Of a DNA stretch of 54,909 nt, positions 10,936 to 20,095 are shown in pieces. Position numbers and translations under genes: made by a program. How positions within the stretch are numbered: the stretch's first letter is position 1; every line of letters begins with the position of its first letter. The notes under the pieces were generated by a model. It made no database searches, was not told the DNA's origin, and was given only the letters and a program-made list of their open reading frames with translations. The stretch is from Hyphomicrobiales bacterium (GTDB taxonomy: Bacteria > Pseudomonadota > Alphaproteobacteria > Rhizobiales > Methyloligellaceae): NCBI GenBank assembly GCA_021775555.1, contig JAJFHP010000045.1, forward strand, positions 1-54,909, written 5' to 3'.

Positions 10936-11691
10936 TCAGACGGTCGCTGCATTGCTTAGCCTCATCAGCGTTTTTTGCGTTGAGAGATCGCTAACAGCAT
11001 CGACCTTTTCCGGCCGCCAGTGCCGCTGGAAAGCCCGCACCACCGCTTCTGTCTGCGCGTCGTAGATACCGCTTGGCACAAGCCCATAGCCAAATTGTCT
11101 CAAGGTTGCCTGAAACGACCTGATATCTTCGCCCTCATGACCTGGCCCGAAACCCTCGTCGGCTCCAATAGGTTCAGGCTCGACCCATAAGCCAATTCCG
11201 ACTTTGGCAAGGCGCTGCCAATCAAATTTCTCTCCCGGATCAGCTTTGCGGGCCGGCGCCACATCGGAATGGGCGAGCACACGTTCGGCGGAAATATTCC
11301 GGCGCGCAACAATATCGAGACAGAGCGCCTCGACCGCGTTCATCTGGTCTTCGGGAAAATCGGGATAGCCCAGCTCGTGACCGGCATTATGAATCTCGAT
11401 GCCGATGGAGCAGGAATTGATATCGTCCTCTCCCGCCCAATGCGACAGGCCCGCATGCCATGCGCGCATCTCTTCGGCCACCATCTGCGTGATCCGTCCC
11501 TCTTCATCGATCAGATAGTGGCAGGAGACTTTGGAGTCAGGATTGTTAAGCCACTTGAGCGCGCCTTCGGCACTCTCCATGCCGGTATAATGCAGCAGCA
11601 GAAGGTCGGGTTCCCGACCTTCCTTGCGTGGCTCAATATTGGGCGAAGGACTGAAGTGCGTGACAAGCGATGAGTCAGGCTCAGGCGTCAA
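10936..11691 (-). CDS. N-acetylmuramoyl-L-alanine amidase, AmpD-like
   Basis: Amidase_2 domain (about residues 25-170) with the zinc ligands of AmpD: LLLLHYTGM (first His), a central IGIEIHN motif, and VLAHSDVAPARKADPG (His, Asp). It cleaves the lactyl-alanine bond of muropeptides in peptidoglycan recycling. A C-terminal peptidoglycan-binding domain (about 185-245, FQATLRQFGYGL and AVVRAFQRHWRP) is attached. No signal peptide, so probably cytoplasmic like AmpD. Its start overlaps the stop of the DnaJ/TerB gene by 4 bases, which indicates translational coupling. Confidence 0.9.
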   Translation of the reverse strand: MTPEPDSSLVTHFSPSPNIEPRKEGREPDLLLLHYTGMESAEGALKWLNNPDSKVSCHYLIDEEGRITQMVAEEMRAWHAGLSHWAGEDDINSCSIGIEIHNAGHELGYPDFPEDQMNAVEALCLDIVARRNISAERVLAHSDVAPARKADPGEKFDWQRLAKVGIGLWVEPEPIGADEGFGPGHEGEDIRSFQATLRQFGYGLVPSGIYDAQTEAVVRAFQRHWRPEKVDAVSDLSTQKTLMRLSNAATV

Positions 11692-12431
11692 ATGCCGCGT
11701 TCCTTGGAAATCTGGTCATAGGCTTCATTGATGGCTGCGATCTTCTCCGTCGCCAACGCTATGAACTCTTCCGGCACGCCGCGCGCCAGCAACTTGTCAG
11801 GATGGTTCTCGGCAACCAGCTTGCGATAATGCTTCTTCAATTCGTCATTGCCAATCTCTGGCGTGACTTCAAGCACGTCATAGGGGTTGCGCTTGTCCGA
11901 CGCCACGTGACGCGCCTGGATATATTTGAACTCGGTTTCGGTGAAGCCAAACCTGCCGGCCACTTCTGACAAATAAGCCTCTTCGGCAGGATGCATCACT
12001 TCATCCGCACCGGCTATGTGGAACAGGCCGTCAATGATATCTTCCAGGAGTTTCTTGTTGTCCTTGAACATGCTGGCCAGCTGATCCGCATAGGCCTCGT
12101 AGCCAGCAACATCCTGCTTTGCCAGGTTGAACACCCGGGCGACGTTCTTCATCTCGCCTTCGGGCACCTTGAAGACATCCTTGAAGGCATTGACCTCGTC
12201 CGGCGTCACAACGCCATCAGCCTTGGCCATCTTCGCGCCCAGTGCAATCACACCCACGGTGAACGCTACCTGGTTTTCACCACCACCGGCATCATTACCG
12301 TCCTTGTCGCGATCAATCGCGAAATGTCCGGCAAATCCACCCAGAAGAGCGCCTATCGGACCGCCTACAGCCAGCCCAGCGGCGGCGCCCGCCATTTTTC
12401 CCCAAATCGACATGGGGCGCAGCATACTCAT
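11688..12431 (-). CDS. TerB and J-domain protein (DjlA-like)
   Basis: 247 aa: an N-terminal Gly/Ala-rich hydrophobic segment (residues 8-36) that could insert in or contact the membrane, a TerB-like domain (about 50-165, with the KMAKADGVVTPDEV acidic motif repeated as IAGADEVMHPAEE), and a C-terminal J-domain (about 180-240) with the HPD signature. The architecture matches alphaproteobacterial DjlA-type co-chaperones that stimulate DnaK. Start could also be the Met at 12413. Cotranscribed with the downstream amidase. Confidence 0.88.
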   Translation of the reverse strand: MSMLRPMSIWGKMAGAAAGLAVGGPIGALLGGFAGHFAIDRDKDGNDAGGGENQVAFTVGVIALGAKMAKADGVVTPDEVNAFKDVFKVPEGEMKNVARVFNLAKQDVAGYEAYADQLASMFKDNKKLLEDIIDGLFHIAGADEVMHPAEEAYLSEVAGRFGFTETEFKYIQARHVASDKRNPYDVLEVTPEIGNDELKKHYRKLVAENHPDKLLARGVPEEFIALATEKIAAINEAYDQISKERGI

Positions 12432-12435
12432 TTTT

Positions 12436-12469
12436 TTGCGAAATGCATGCGAAGAATTGCATTTGCGAA
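12436..12469. promoter_or_regulatory. TTGCGAA repeats and inverted repeat in divergent promoter
   Basis: TTGCGAA occurs at 12436-12442 and 12463-12469, with a related TGCGAA at 12448-12453. AAATGCA (12441-12447) and TGCATTT (12458-12464) form a perfect inverted repeat between them. The stretch lies in the 55- to 130-base gap between the DnaJ/TerB gene and the DMT permease. A regulator site is possible; which regulator is unknown. Confidence 0.3.
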
Positions 12470-12504
12470 AATAACATTTTTACCCATTGAGTGTAGACAT
12501 TAAC

Positions 12505-13449
12505 ATGTCACCTCGCGTCTCGATGGCGAGAGCCAGCAATCGGAATCGGCAGTCGGGCCTTTTCATGGAAAATTCAGAACGCACCGGGCTGCTGCTCGGC
12601 TTGGCCGGTGTCGCCATTTTCGGCCTGACCCTGCCCGCCACGCGCATGGCGCTCGTTGATCTGAACCCATGGTTTATCATCTATGGCCGCGGCCTTGTGG
12701 CCGGCATCGCAGCGGCAATTGCGCTGACCGTAACAGGTCAGAAATTGCCTCATAGGTCGACATGGCCAAGGCTTGCCGCCACCTCGGCAGGTGTTGTTGT
12801 CGGCTTCCCGCTGTTTGCAACTTTTGCCATGCAATATGTCCCCGCATCTCATGGCGGCGTCATTCTTGCCATTCTGCCCCTTGCCACGGCATTGGCCGGG
12901 GTTCTGTTTGCCGGTGAACGCCCTTCTGCCGGATTCTGGCTATGCGGGATCGCGGGGTCGCTCGCAGTTTTCGTGTTTGCACTGATAGAAGGCGATAGCA
13001 ATGATGGGGTCCATCTGGCCGACCTGTTGCTCATTCTAGCGGTTGCAAGTGCCGCGATCGGTTACGCCATCGGCGGAGAGCTCTCACGGACCATGGGGGG
13101 ATGGCAGGTCATTTGCTGGTCCTTGGTCATCGCGGCTCCGATATTGCTGCTGCTGATGGTCTTGCAGGACACGCCGATTAACTGGAAAGCCGCATTCCCG
13201 GCATGGACGGGCTTCTTTTATCTGGCGCTTTTCAGCCAGTTTTTCGGATTCTTTGCGTGGTATCAGGGCCTGGCGCTCGGCGGTGTCGCCAAGGTTGGTC
13301 AAATCCAGCTGTTGCAGTCCTTTATCACCCTCATTGCCTCGGCCTTGCTGCTGGGGGAACACATCACCTGGATGCAGATCGGTTTTGCCTGCCTGGTCGT
13401 GGGAATTGTCGCTATCGGGCGCAGAATGCGGGTTGAGCGGCGAACGTGA
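12505..13449 (+). CDS. EamA/DMT-superfamily permease
   Basis: Drug/metabolite-transporter permease with ten predicted membrane segments in two EamA repeats (for example GLLLGLAGVAIFGLTLP and the second-half ADLLLILAVASAAIGYAIGG). Ligands cannot be read from the sequence; relatives export amino acids, metabolites or drugs. The start is uncertain: TTG at 12487, ATG at 12505 or ATG at 12565 (MENSERTG); only the last leaves almost no hydrophilic N-terminus. Converges with the RidA gene. Confidence 0.85.
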   Translation: MSPRVSMARASNRNRQSGLFMENSERTGLLLGLAGVAIFGLTLPATRMALVDLNPWFIIYGRGLVAGIAAAIALTVTGQKLPHRSTWPRLAATSAGVVVGFPLFATFAMQYVPASHGGVILAILPLATALAGVLFAGERPSAGFWLCGIAGSLAVFVFALIEGDSNDGVHLADLLLILAVASAAIGYAIGGELSRTMGGWQVICWSLVIAAPILLLLMVLQDTPINWKAAFPAWTGFFYLALFSQFFGFFAWYQGLALGGVAKVGQIQLLQSFITLIASALLLGEHITWMQIGFACLVVGIVAIGRRMRVERRT

Positions 13450-13478
13450 TTAAACTCCACCAGCAGCAGACCGGCACT

Positions 13479-13865
13479 CTAATTTTTTGAATTCAGCGCC
13501 ACCATTTCAATTTCAACACTGGCACCCAGTGGAAGTGATGCGACACCAATCGTCGTCCTTGCAGGGAAAGGCTTTCTGAAATATCCGGCATAAACCTCAT
13601 TCATGCCGGTGAAATCATCCATATCCGTGAGGAAAACATTGACCTTTACAACATCATCGAAGGTCAGCCCGCCAGCTTCCAGCACCGCGCCGAGGTTCCC
13701 AAAGCACTGCTCCGTCTGCTTGCCGATTGAGCCTTCAGCAAGTTTTCCAGTATCGGGATTAAGAGGTGTTTGCCCTGACAGGAAAACGAACTCTCCCGAA
13801 ATGATGGCGTGAGAATATGGTCCGACTGCCACGGCCCCCTTAGCAGTGATATTTTTACGGGTCAT
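13479..13865 (-). CDS. RidA-family enamine/imine deaminase
   Basis: 128 aa YjgF/YER057c/UK114 fold. Ends in the family signature LGASVEIEMVAL and carries the substrate-binding Arg in PFPARTTIGVASLP. RidA proteins hydrolyse reactive enamines such as 2-aminoacrylate released by PLP enzymes. Many members of other subgroups have different substrates, so ridA is not assigned. Lies 34 bases downstream of the HxlR gene on the same strand and may be its operon partner. Confidence 0.9.
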   Translation of the reverse strand: MTRKNITAKGAVAVGPYSHAIISGEFVFLSGQTPLNPDTGKLAEGSIGKQTEQCFGNLGAVLEAGGLTFDDVVKVNVFLTDMDDFTGMNEVYAGYFRKPFPARTTIGVASLPLGASVEIEMVALNSKN

Positions 13866-13899
13866 TTCGTGTTCCTCATAATTGGCCCGGCCGGGCCAG

Positions 13900-14286
13900 C
13901 TACACCTTCGCCTTCATCGACATGAAGGCTTCAGGAGGTGTCCAGGTACCCTCGATATAGCTGTTTGCCCAGCGGCTCATTTCCTGCAACACCGGCAGAA
14001 GCGCCCGGCCCGCCGGGGTCAATGTGTAGGCATAACGGACGGGCCGCGTCTGATAGGGCTTTTTCAGGATGACCCCCTGTGCCTCCAGCTTGCGAAGCCG
14101 CGCAGCAAGCAGATTTGTCGGCACGCCTTCAGGCGAATCACAAAACTGGTTGTAACGCTGTTTGCCCGTCAGCAAATCACGCACGAGGATCAGTGACCAT
14201 TTGTCCCCAAGGATATCGAGGGTGCTGGCGATTGGGCAGGCGGAACGTTTGCGACCGCCTTTCACCAAATTTTCCGCACTGGTCAT
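13900..14286 (-). CDS. HxlR-family transcriptional regulator
   Basis: 128 aa with the HxlR winged helix: CPIASTLDILGDKWSLILVRDLL, then a wing region LAARLRKLEAQGVILKKPY and the C-terminal YTLTPAGRALLPVL. The Cys at the family's usual sensing position (CPIA) is present; in HypR- or QorR-like members it senses electrophiles or oxidants. Divergent from a GFA-type gene across 126 bases that carry two matching palindromic operators, so autoregulation plus control of that neighbour is likely. Confidence 0.9.
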   Translation of the reverse strand: MTSAENLVKGGRKRSACPIASTLDILGDKWSLILVRDLLTGKQRYNQFCDSPEGVPTNLLAARLRKLEAQGVILKKPYQTRPVRYAYTLTPAGRALLPVLQEMSRWANSYIEGTWTPPEAFMSMKAKV

Positions 14287-14312
14287 GACAAAATCCCTTG
14301 TTCGAGATGATT

Positions 14313-14381
14313 CGTCACTTGAATATCACAAGTTACTCTGATAATGACAGTCACTCAGTAACTTTAATATATCAAGTTACT
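14313..14381. promoter_or_regulatory. Twin palindromic operators between HxlR and GFA genes
   Basis: Site 1 is GTCACTT, nine bases, AAGTTAC (14314-14336). Site 2 is AGTAACTT, nine bases, AAGTTACT (14357-14381, perfect). Their AAGTTACT halves begin at 14330 and 14374, exactly 44 bases apart, about four helical turns, so dimers would bind on the same face of the DNA. The match of sequence, spacer and phase suggests both are bound by the adjacent HxlR regulator. Confidence 0.6.
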
Positions 14382-14412
14382 AATTTGATATTGGGTATTT
14401 CAGGAGGGAAGC

Positions 14413-14841
14413 ATGACAACAGAGTTCACCGGAGGCTGCCTGTGCGGCGCAGTCACTTACAAGGCCAGCGCGGCTCCGCAACTGGGCGGCCATTGCCACT
14501 GTATCGACTGCCGCAAATCCAGCGGCACGGGGCATGGCTCCCATGTGGTCATGAAAGATGATGACGTCACGATCGAAGGTGAGCCCGTAAAGTTCGACAA
14601 ACCGGCAGACAGCGGCAACATCGTCAGCCGCTTTTTCTGCGCCACCTGCGGCGGCCCCGTCTATTCGCTGAATTCAGGGATGCTGGGAATGACTTTCCTG
14701 CGCGCTTCAAGCCTTGATGACCCGGAAGTCTTTACCGCAAACGTCATTGTGTACACCAAGGATGCTCCCAGTTGGGATGTCATGGACCCCGAAGTGCAGA
14801 GTTTCGAAGGCATGCCGCCGCAAATGCCTGAGGGCATGTAA
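14413..14841 (+). CDS. GFA/Mss4-like zinc-binding protein
   Basis: 142 aa protein of the GFA family (named after glutathione-dependent formaldehyde-activating enzyme; most members have unknown chemistry). Zinc-binding cysteines are conserved: CLCGAVTY near residue 9, HCHCIDCRKSSG near 32-43, and FFCATCGGPVYSL near 74. A good AGGAGG site is 8 bases upstream. Control by the divergent HxlR protein is likely. The product may handle glutathione conjugates, but this is only family inference. Confidence 0.85.
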   Translation: MTTEFTGGCLCGAVTYKASAAPQLGGHCHCIDCRKSSGTGHGSHVVMKDDDVTIEGEPVKFDKPADSGNIVSRFFCATCGGPVYSLNSGMLGMTFLRASSLDDPEVFTANVIVYTKDAPSWDVMDPEVQSFEGMPPQMPEGM

Positions 14842-14876
14842 CAGAATCGAATTGCATGACGGTATGGGCTGCTCCT

Positions 14877-14901
14877 ATCCTCTGCTCAAACAGCAGAGGA
14901 T
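14877..14901 (+). promoter_or_regulatory. Perfect stem-loop covering a small ORF's ribosome binding site
   Basis: ATCCTCTGCT (14877-14886), loop CAAAC, and AGCAGAGGAT (14892-14901) make a perfect 10-pair stem. The 3' arm contains the AGAGGA that would serve the 30-codon ORF at 14909. No T-tract follows, so it is not a typical terminator. Folding would hide the binding site, so translation may be structure-controlled. Confidence 0.45.
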
Positions 14902-14908
14902 CATACCG

Positions 14909-15001
14909 ATGATGAAAATACTGTTCTGGCTCCTGACCGCTGCCATTATCGGCTGCGGCATTTACCTCATCATGTATATGCAAACCGCCCCGGGTGCCTG
15001 A
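14909..15001 (+). CDS. Small membrane peptide, 30 aa
   Basis: A 30-codon frame starting ATG ATG: short Met-Met-Lys start, one hydrophobic segment (ILFWLLTAAIIGCGIYLIMY) and a short polar tail. AGAGGA lies 8 bases upstream. It ends 18 bases before the 5-oxoprolinase gene, so it may be a leader or small subunit of that transcript. Too short for family assignment. Could be chance, but the binding site and membrane-peptide composition argue for translation. Confidence 0.5.
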   Translation: MMKILFWLLTAAIIGCGIYLIMYMQTAPGA

Positions 15002-15019
15002 TCCAACGCAGCATCACCC

Positions 15020-18000
15020 ATGACTGACGCTGGCAAATGGGATTTCTGGATTGACCGGGGCGGCACCTTCACTGATGTGGTGGCGCGCGCGCCCTGTGGC
15101 GGGATCAGCGCGGCGAAGCTGCTTTCGGAAAACCCGGAAAGCTACGACGATGCGGCTCTGCACGGCATCCGGGATTTTCTCGGCCTGTCCTCAAATGATC
15201 CCATCCCCCCCGACAGGATTGCTTCGGTCAAGATGGGAACCACGGTCGCGACCAACGCGCTGCTTGAGCGTGAAGGCGAGCGGGTATTGCTGCTGACCAC
15301 AGAAGGCTTCCGTGACGCGTTGAAGATCGGTTACCAGGCGCGGCCGGATATTTTTGCCCGCCACATCGTAAAGCCGGAAATGCTTTACGACGTCGTTGCG
15401 GAAATCCCCGAACGCCTTCGTGCAGACGGAACGATTGAAACCCCGCTTGATGAAGAAACGGCACGAAAGGCGCTGCTGTCAGCTTATGAGGATGGCATCC
15501 GCGCCGTCGCTATCGTCTTCATTCACGCCTATGCCTTTCCCGATCACGAGACGCGCGTGGCGCAGTTGGCCCGGGAGACAGGGTTTTCACAAGTCTCTGC
15601 CAGCCACGAAGCCAGTCCGCTCATAAAATTTGTCGGGCGCGGAGACACCGCCGTCGTTGACGCCTATCTCTCCCCTATTTTGCGGCGTTACGTGGACAGA
15701 GTTTCCGGAGAACTGCAATCCGCAACCACAGGCCCGAAACTCATGTTCATGGCCAGCTCGGGCGGACTGACATCTGCTGATTTGTTTCAAGGCAGGGACG
15801 CCATTCTCTCAGGTCCGGCAGGCGGGGTAGTTGGCGCGGTCGGAACCGCGAAGATTGCCGGACTCACCAAAATTATCGGCTTTGACATGGGCGGCACGTC
15901 AACTGACGTTTCGCACTATGGCGGGCAATATGAACGCAGCTTCGAGACCGAAGTGGCCGGTGTGCGTATGCGCGCGCCAATGATGCGCATCCACACGGTG
16001 GCCGCTGGCGGCGGGTCGGTCCTGCACTATGACGGTGCGCGGTTTCGGGTTGGACCGGAGTCGGCCGGTGCCAGCCCGGGACCACGCTGTTACCGGCGCG
16101 AAGGCCCCCTCACCGTCACTGATGCCAATGTGATGACGGGCAAACTGAACCCTGATTTCTTCCCGGCCATTTTCGGAGCTGAACAAGATCAGCCACTCGA
16201 TGCAGATGCCGTCAAAAGCGCGTTCAATGATCTCGCCCGCAAAATTGGCAATGACCGCAGCCTTGAAGACGTGGCTGACGGATTCTTGCGCATCGCGGTG
16301 GAAAACATGGCCAACGCCATCAAAAAGATATCAATTCAGCGCGGCTATGACGTGACCGAATATGCACTTGCCTCCTTCGGTGGCGCGGGTGGGCAGCACG
16401 CTTGCATGATCGCCGATGTGCTGGGGATGGAAACCATCCACATGCATCCCTTGTCCGGCGTTCTTTCAGCCTATGGAATGGGGCTTGCCGATATCAGCTC
16501 CACGCGCCAGCGGGCCATCGAGAAACTTCTTGAAACGGGCACGCTGGAGCCCCTCGAAAAAATCGCTACTGATCTGACAGTGCAAAACATTGAAGAACTT
16601 TTGGCGCAGGATGTGGATGAAGGGGACATGATTACGCAGATACGCGTCCATCTGCGCTATCAGGGAACTGACACCGCCCTGAGGGTTACTATCGGGTCTC
16701 TTGAAGATATGCGAACTGCCTTTGAGGCCACGCACAAGCAGCGCTTCGGCTTCACGGATCCGATGCGCGCCATCGTTATCGAGGCGATCGAGGTTGAGAC
16801 CGGAGGTGGCGGCGCGGACGCACAGGAGCCGGCGGTGGCGCTGGCCCAAACGCCTGCCCCCATGCCCCATGCCACAACGCGTTTCTTTTCAGACCGCACC
16901 TGGCATGAAGCGGGTATTTATTTACGACTGCAGCTTGAACCGGGTCACGAGATCACCGGACCTGCGCTTGTGATGGAGGACAACCAGACCATCGTGATTG
17001 AACAGGGATGGAGCGCAAGGGTGACAGCGCATAATCATCTGATGCTCAACCGAACGACACCGCGCCCGAAACAGGATGCGATCGGCACCCATGCCGACCC
17101 GGTCATGCTTGAGGTGTTCAATAACCTCTTCATGTCGATTGCCGAGCAGATGGGCGTGGCGCTGCAAAACACCGCCCATTCGGTCAACATCAAGGAGCGG
17201 CTCGATTTCTCATGCGCACTGTTCGATGGCGAAGGTCAGCTCATCGCCAATGCACCGCATATGCCCGTGCATCTGGGTTCCATGGACAGAAGCGTGGAGA
17301 CCATCATCCGCGAAAATGAAGGCAATATCCGCCCCGGCGACGTGTTCATGCTCAACGCACCCTACAATGGCGGCACGCATCTGCCCGATATCACCGTCAT
17401 CACGCCCGTGTTCGACGAGACAAACCAAAATATCATCCTTTTTTATGTCGCAAGCCGTGGCCACCACGCCGATGTCGGTGGCATCACCCCGGGCTCCATG
17501 AGCCCAAATGCGCGCACAATCGAGAAGGAAGGCGTCTATATCGACAACTTCCTGCTTGTCGAGGATGGCCGATTCCGCGAGGTGGAAACACGGGAACTGC
17601 TGACAGGCGCCAAATACCCAGCACGTAACCCGGATAACAATATTGCAGACCTGAAGGCTCAAGTGGCAGCCAACGAAAAAGGCGTGGCTGAGTTGCGAGG
17701 CATGGTGGAGCATTTCGGACTGGAGACTGTGCAGGCCTATATGGGTCATGTGCAGGACAATGCAGAAGAAAGCGTGCGCCGTGTCATTGATGTGCTGAAA
17801 GACTCTTCTTTCGAGGTTGAGATGGACCAGGGCACCCAAATCCGCGTGGCCATCCGGGTGAATAAGGAAGCCCGCACGGCAACGGTTGATTTTTCAGGCA
17901 CCAGCCCGGCACAGAACAATAATTTCAATGCACCCGAACCCGTCACCCGCGCGGCAGTGCTCTATGTTTTCCGGGTCATGGTCGATGACCGTATCCCGAT

Positions 18001-18622
18001 GAATGCCGGGTGCCTGAAGCCCATTGAGATTATCCTGCCCGAGAACTCCATGCTGTCACCCGCCTACCCTGCCGCCGTCGTGGCAGGCAATGTGGAGACG
18101 AGCCAGGTTGTGACCAATTGCCTGTTCGGGGCGCTTGGTGCACTGGGGTCGGCGCAAGGCACCATGAACAATCTGACCTACGGCAATGCGCAATATCAGT
18201 ATTACGAAACCATCTGCTCTGGCGCGCCTGCCGGCCCGGGCTTTGATGGCCCGGACGCCGTACACACCCATATGACGAATACACGCCTGACCGACCCGGA
18301 GATTCTGGAGTTGCGTTACCCTGTACTACTGGAGGATTTTCACATCCGGGAAGGCTCAGGCGGTAAGGGCAAATGGTGTGCTGGTGACGGCATCTCCCGC
18401 ACCATCAGGTTTCTGCAACGCATGGACTGCGCAATCCTGTCGGGTTTTCGGGAAGTGCATCCTTTCGGGATTGAGGGCGGGGGCCCGGGAGAATGCGGCT
18501 CGAACACCGTGCGCAGGACCGATGGCAGTGTCGAGCAATTGGAAGGCTGCGACCACACGATACTCGAAGCCGGCGAAGCTATAACCATCAAGACGCCAAC
18601 CGGCGGTGGGTTTGGAAAATAA
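15020..18622 (+). CDS. 5-oxoprolinase / hydantoinase A-B fusion
   Basis: 1200 aa, the length of eukaryote-type 5-oxoprolinase (OPLAH). The N-terminal hydantoinase A part (about 1-690) begins with [15 protein letters not shown] and includes the ASKHA phosphate loop [16 protein letters not shown]; the hydantoinase B part begins near residue 693 with [20 protein letters not shown] and contains [15 protein letters not shown]. These enzymes open 5-oxoproline (or hydantoins) at the expense of ATP. Bacterial homologues with both parts in one chain are known. Substrate assignment is from overall similarity. Follows a 30-codon membrane peptide. Confidence 0.9.
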   Translation: MTDAGKWDFWIDRGGTFTDVVARAPCGGISAAKLLSENPESYDDAALHGIRDFLGLSSNDPIPPDRIASVKMGTTVATNALLEREGERVLLLTTEGFRDALKIGYQARPDIFARHIVKPEMLYDVVAEIPERLRADGTIETPLDEETARKALLSAYEDGIRAVAIVFIHAYAFPDHETRVAQLARETGFSQVSASHEASPLIKFVGRGDTAVVDAYLSPILRRYVDRVSGELQSATTGPKLMFMASSGGLTSADLFQGRDAILSGPAGGVVGAVGTAKIAGLTKIIGFDMGGTSTDVSHYGGQYERSFETEVAGVRMRAPMMRIHTVAAGGGSVLHYDGARFRVGPESAGASPGPRCYRREGPLTVTDANVMTGKLNPDFFPAIFGAEQDQPLDADAVKSAFNDLARKIGNDRSLEDVADGFLRIAVENMANAIKKISIQRGYDVTEYALASFGGAGGQHACMIADVLGMETIHMHPLSGVLSAYGMGLADISSTRQRAIEKLLETGTLEPLEKIATDLTVQNIEELLAQDVDEGDMITQIRVHLRYQGTDTALRVTIGSLEDMRTAFEATHKQRFGFTDPMRAIVIEAIEVETGGGGADAQEPAVALAQTPAPMPHATTRFFSDRTWHEAGIYLRLQLEPGHEITGPALVMEDNQTIVIEQGWSARVTAHNHLMLNRTTPRPKQDAIGTHADPVMLEVFNNLFMSIAEQMGVALQNTAHSVNIKERLDFSCALFDGEGQLIANAPHMPVHLGSMDRSVETIIRENEGNIRPGDVFMLNAPYNGGTHLPDITVITPVFDETNQNIILFYVASRGHHADVGGITPGSMSPNARTIEKEGVYIDNFLLVEDGRFREVETRELLTGAKYPARNPDNNIADLKAQVAANEKGVAELRGMVEHFGLETVQAYMGHVQDNAEESVRRVIDVLKDSSFEVEMDQGTQIRVAIRVNKEARTATVDFSGTSPAQNNNFNAPEPVTRAAVLYVFRVMVDDRIPMNAGCLKPIEIILPENSMLSPAYPAAVVAGNVETSQVVTNCLFGALGALGSAQGTMNNLTYGNAQYQYYETICSGAPAGPGFDGPDAVHTHMTNTRLTDPEILELRYPVLLEDFHIREGSGGKGKWCAGDGISRTIRFLQRMDCAILSGFREVHPFGIEGGGPGECGSNTVRRTDGSVEQLEGCDHTILEAGEAITIKTPTGGGFGK

Positions 18623-18654
18623 AAAGGGCGCGAGGCTTAAACCTCGCGCCCTTT
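18623..18654 (+). terminator. Intrinsic terminator after 5-oxoprolinase
   Basis: AAAGGGCGCGAGG (18623-18635), loop CTTAAA, CCTCGCGCCCTTT (18642-18654): a perfect 13-pair stem ending in a short U run. The A-tract on the other arm makes it possibly bidirectional, also ending the DUF2852 transcript from the minus strand. Confidence 0.85.
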
Positions 18655-18683
18655 GTCCTGGGATGGATACCTTCTTCAGTGCA

Positions 18684-19082
18684 TCAGCTCGTCTGGGGGA
18701 CTGTACCCTCATTGTTATCAGGCTTGCCCCCATTAGTGGTATGCTCGGACATGAACTGATCGAACTCGGCCTTGTCTCGAGCAGCGCGTAGGCGATCCAG
18801 ATATGTGTGAAACTCCTGCGCTTCATCCTCCAACCGTTTGAGCGTCTCCTCGCGATAATCGTCGAAGGCAGTGTTACCCGTGGAGTGAAAAGCCGTGCGG
18901 GCACGGTTCCATTTTTTCTCAGCCCTATTCTTCCAGTTGCTTGATCTGCATCCCATGCGTCCACTCCATATCAGATATGCCAAGATGCCCAGTCCTATGG
19001 GCCAAAAAACGATGAAACTCACCACCATCAAGGTGATCCAGGCAGGCTTGCCATAGTCGTCCAGTGTTTGAACAAACTCCAT
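18684..19082 (-). CDS. DUF2852 membrane protein
   Basis: 132 aa from the internal ATG, chosen because GAGG lies 7 bases upstream and the family N-terminus begins near here; the frame stays open to 19136. Shows the DUF2852 layout: GKPAWITLMVVSFIVFWPIG then GILAYLIWSGRMG (one or two membrane segments), and a charged cytoplasmic coil FDDYREETLKRLEDEAQEF with KAEFDQFM at the end. This family is widespread in alphaproteobacteria; function unknown. A perfect inverted repeat lies 15 bases upstream. Confidence 0.85.
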   Translation of the reverse strand: MEFVQTLDDYGKPAWITLMVVSFIVFWPIGLGILAYLIWSGRMGCRSSNWKNRAEKKWNRARTAFHSTGNTAFDDYREETLKRLEDEAQEFHTYLDRLRAARDKAEFDQFMSEHTTNGGKPDNNEGTVPQTS

Positions 19083-19096
19083 TGATGACCTCGTCT

Positions 19097-19119
19097 TGTT
19101 AATGTGATTAACATTAACA
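19097..19119. promoter_or_regulatory. Inverted repeat upstream of DUF2852 gene
   Basis: TGTTAATG (19097-19104), seven bases, CATTAACA (19112-19119): perfect 8-base arms just upstream of the ribosome binding site. It could be an operator or a 5' untranslated hairpin. No cognate regulator is evident; the nearby TetR gene is a candidate. Confidence 0.35.
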
Positions 19120-19214
19120 TAGATAAGATCAAACAAGGCGCTTTCAAGGCTGTGAAATAAAAAACCAATCAGTTGCGACCCAATGGCACAGACGCCATAT
19201 CACCGAGGCATCTA

Positions 19215-19862
19215 TTAATCGGCAGGGATGACACCCAGTCCTTTCAGATAAATCAGAATTCCGGCCTCCAGGATCTCCTCACTCGATAAAGGAACCTTTC
19301 CACATCCAGGCTTGCCCTTGGAGAAAAGCGTGGCAACACCGTGGCTCATGGACCAGACATGCAAGCTCATGAGATCTCCCGGTGGGTGAGTCGCTGTTTT
19401 AGGGGCAGAGTTGATGACCATCTGGCAGGCAGCTCTCAAAGCCCCGAAGGCACGATCAGCAGCTGCTTTCAATTCAGATGAATCTTCTACAGATATTCCG
19501 ACCTCGAACATCGCTGAATAATTCGCCGGCTCCTCCCGGGCAAATGCGAGATAGGCATGACCGACATTGACAAAAGCCTTGAGTGGAGACGGGGCACCTT
19601 CGTTCCACGCCTCTTCGAGCTGGGAGGCAAACCGTTCAAACCCTGTCCTGGCAACCTCGGAAAGAAGCGCCTCGCGATCACGGAAATGGCGATAAGGGGC
19701 TGCTGCACTTACACCGGCAAGACGTGCAGCTTCGGTAAGAGAGAAGCCTTCTGTACCCTTTTGCTCCAGAAGTTGACGCGCTGCCTCAACAAGCACTTCT
19801 TTGAGGTTTCCGTGATGATAACCACGGCGACGGCGCCAATCATGTCCCTTAGATTCTTTCAT
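19215..19862 (-). CDS. TetR-family transcriptional regulator
   Basis: 215 aa from the internal ATG (frame open to 19904 without a binding site). N-terminal TetR helix-turn-helix: YHHGNLKEVLVEAARQLLEQ then FSLTEAARLAGVSAAAPYRHF with the recognition helix near residue 55. The C-terminal part has the WHG-type effector region (MSLHVWSMSHGVATLF). Divergent from the methyltransferase/Crp/SDR cluster across 233 bases of AT-rich DNA that contain TAATATATTA (19960-19969), a 10-base palindrome that could be an operator. Ligand unknown. Confidence 0.88.
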   Translation of the reverse strand: MKESKGHDWRRRRGYHHGNLKEVLVEAARQLLEQKGTEGFSLTEAARLAGVSAAAPYRHFRDREALLSEVARTGFERFASQLEEAWNEGAPSPLKAFVNVGHAYLAFAREEPANYSAMFEVGISVEDSSELKAAADRAFGALRAACQMVINSAPKTATHPPGDLMSLHVWSMSHGVATLFSKGKPGCGKVPLSSEEILEAGILIYLKGLGVIPAD

Positions 19863-20095
19863 GTTAAGCGTTCTTACTTCAATCCGTCCAATTCTGCCAA
19901 TCAACGATCGGAGCTTAGGGATTGAACAGTTTACAAAATAAATAACTTATTGTTTTCATTAATATATTATAGACTCAAGGATCTTTTTTACAAGTTTCGG
20001 TTGCGGATCATGTATCTTGCTCCCACATGCGGTGCCAGCAAAACGGGATACGGCAATGCCCTTCCCAACCAGCGGCATTGCAAAGGGAGCAGCCT

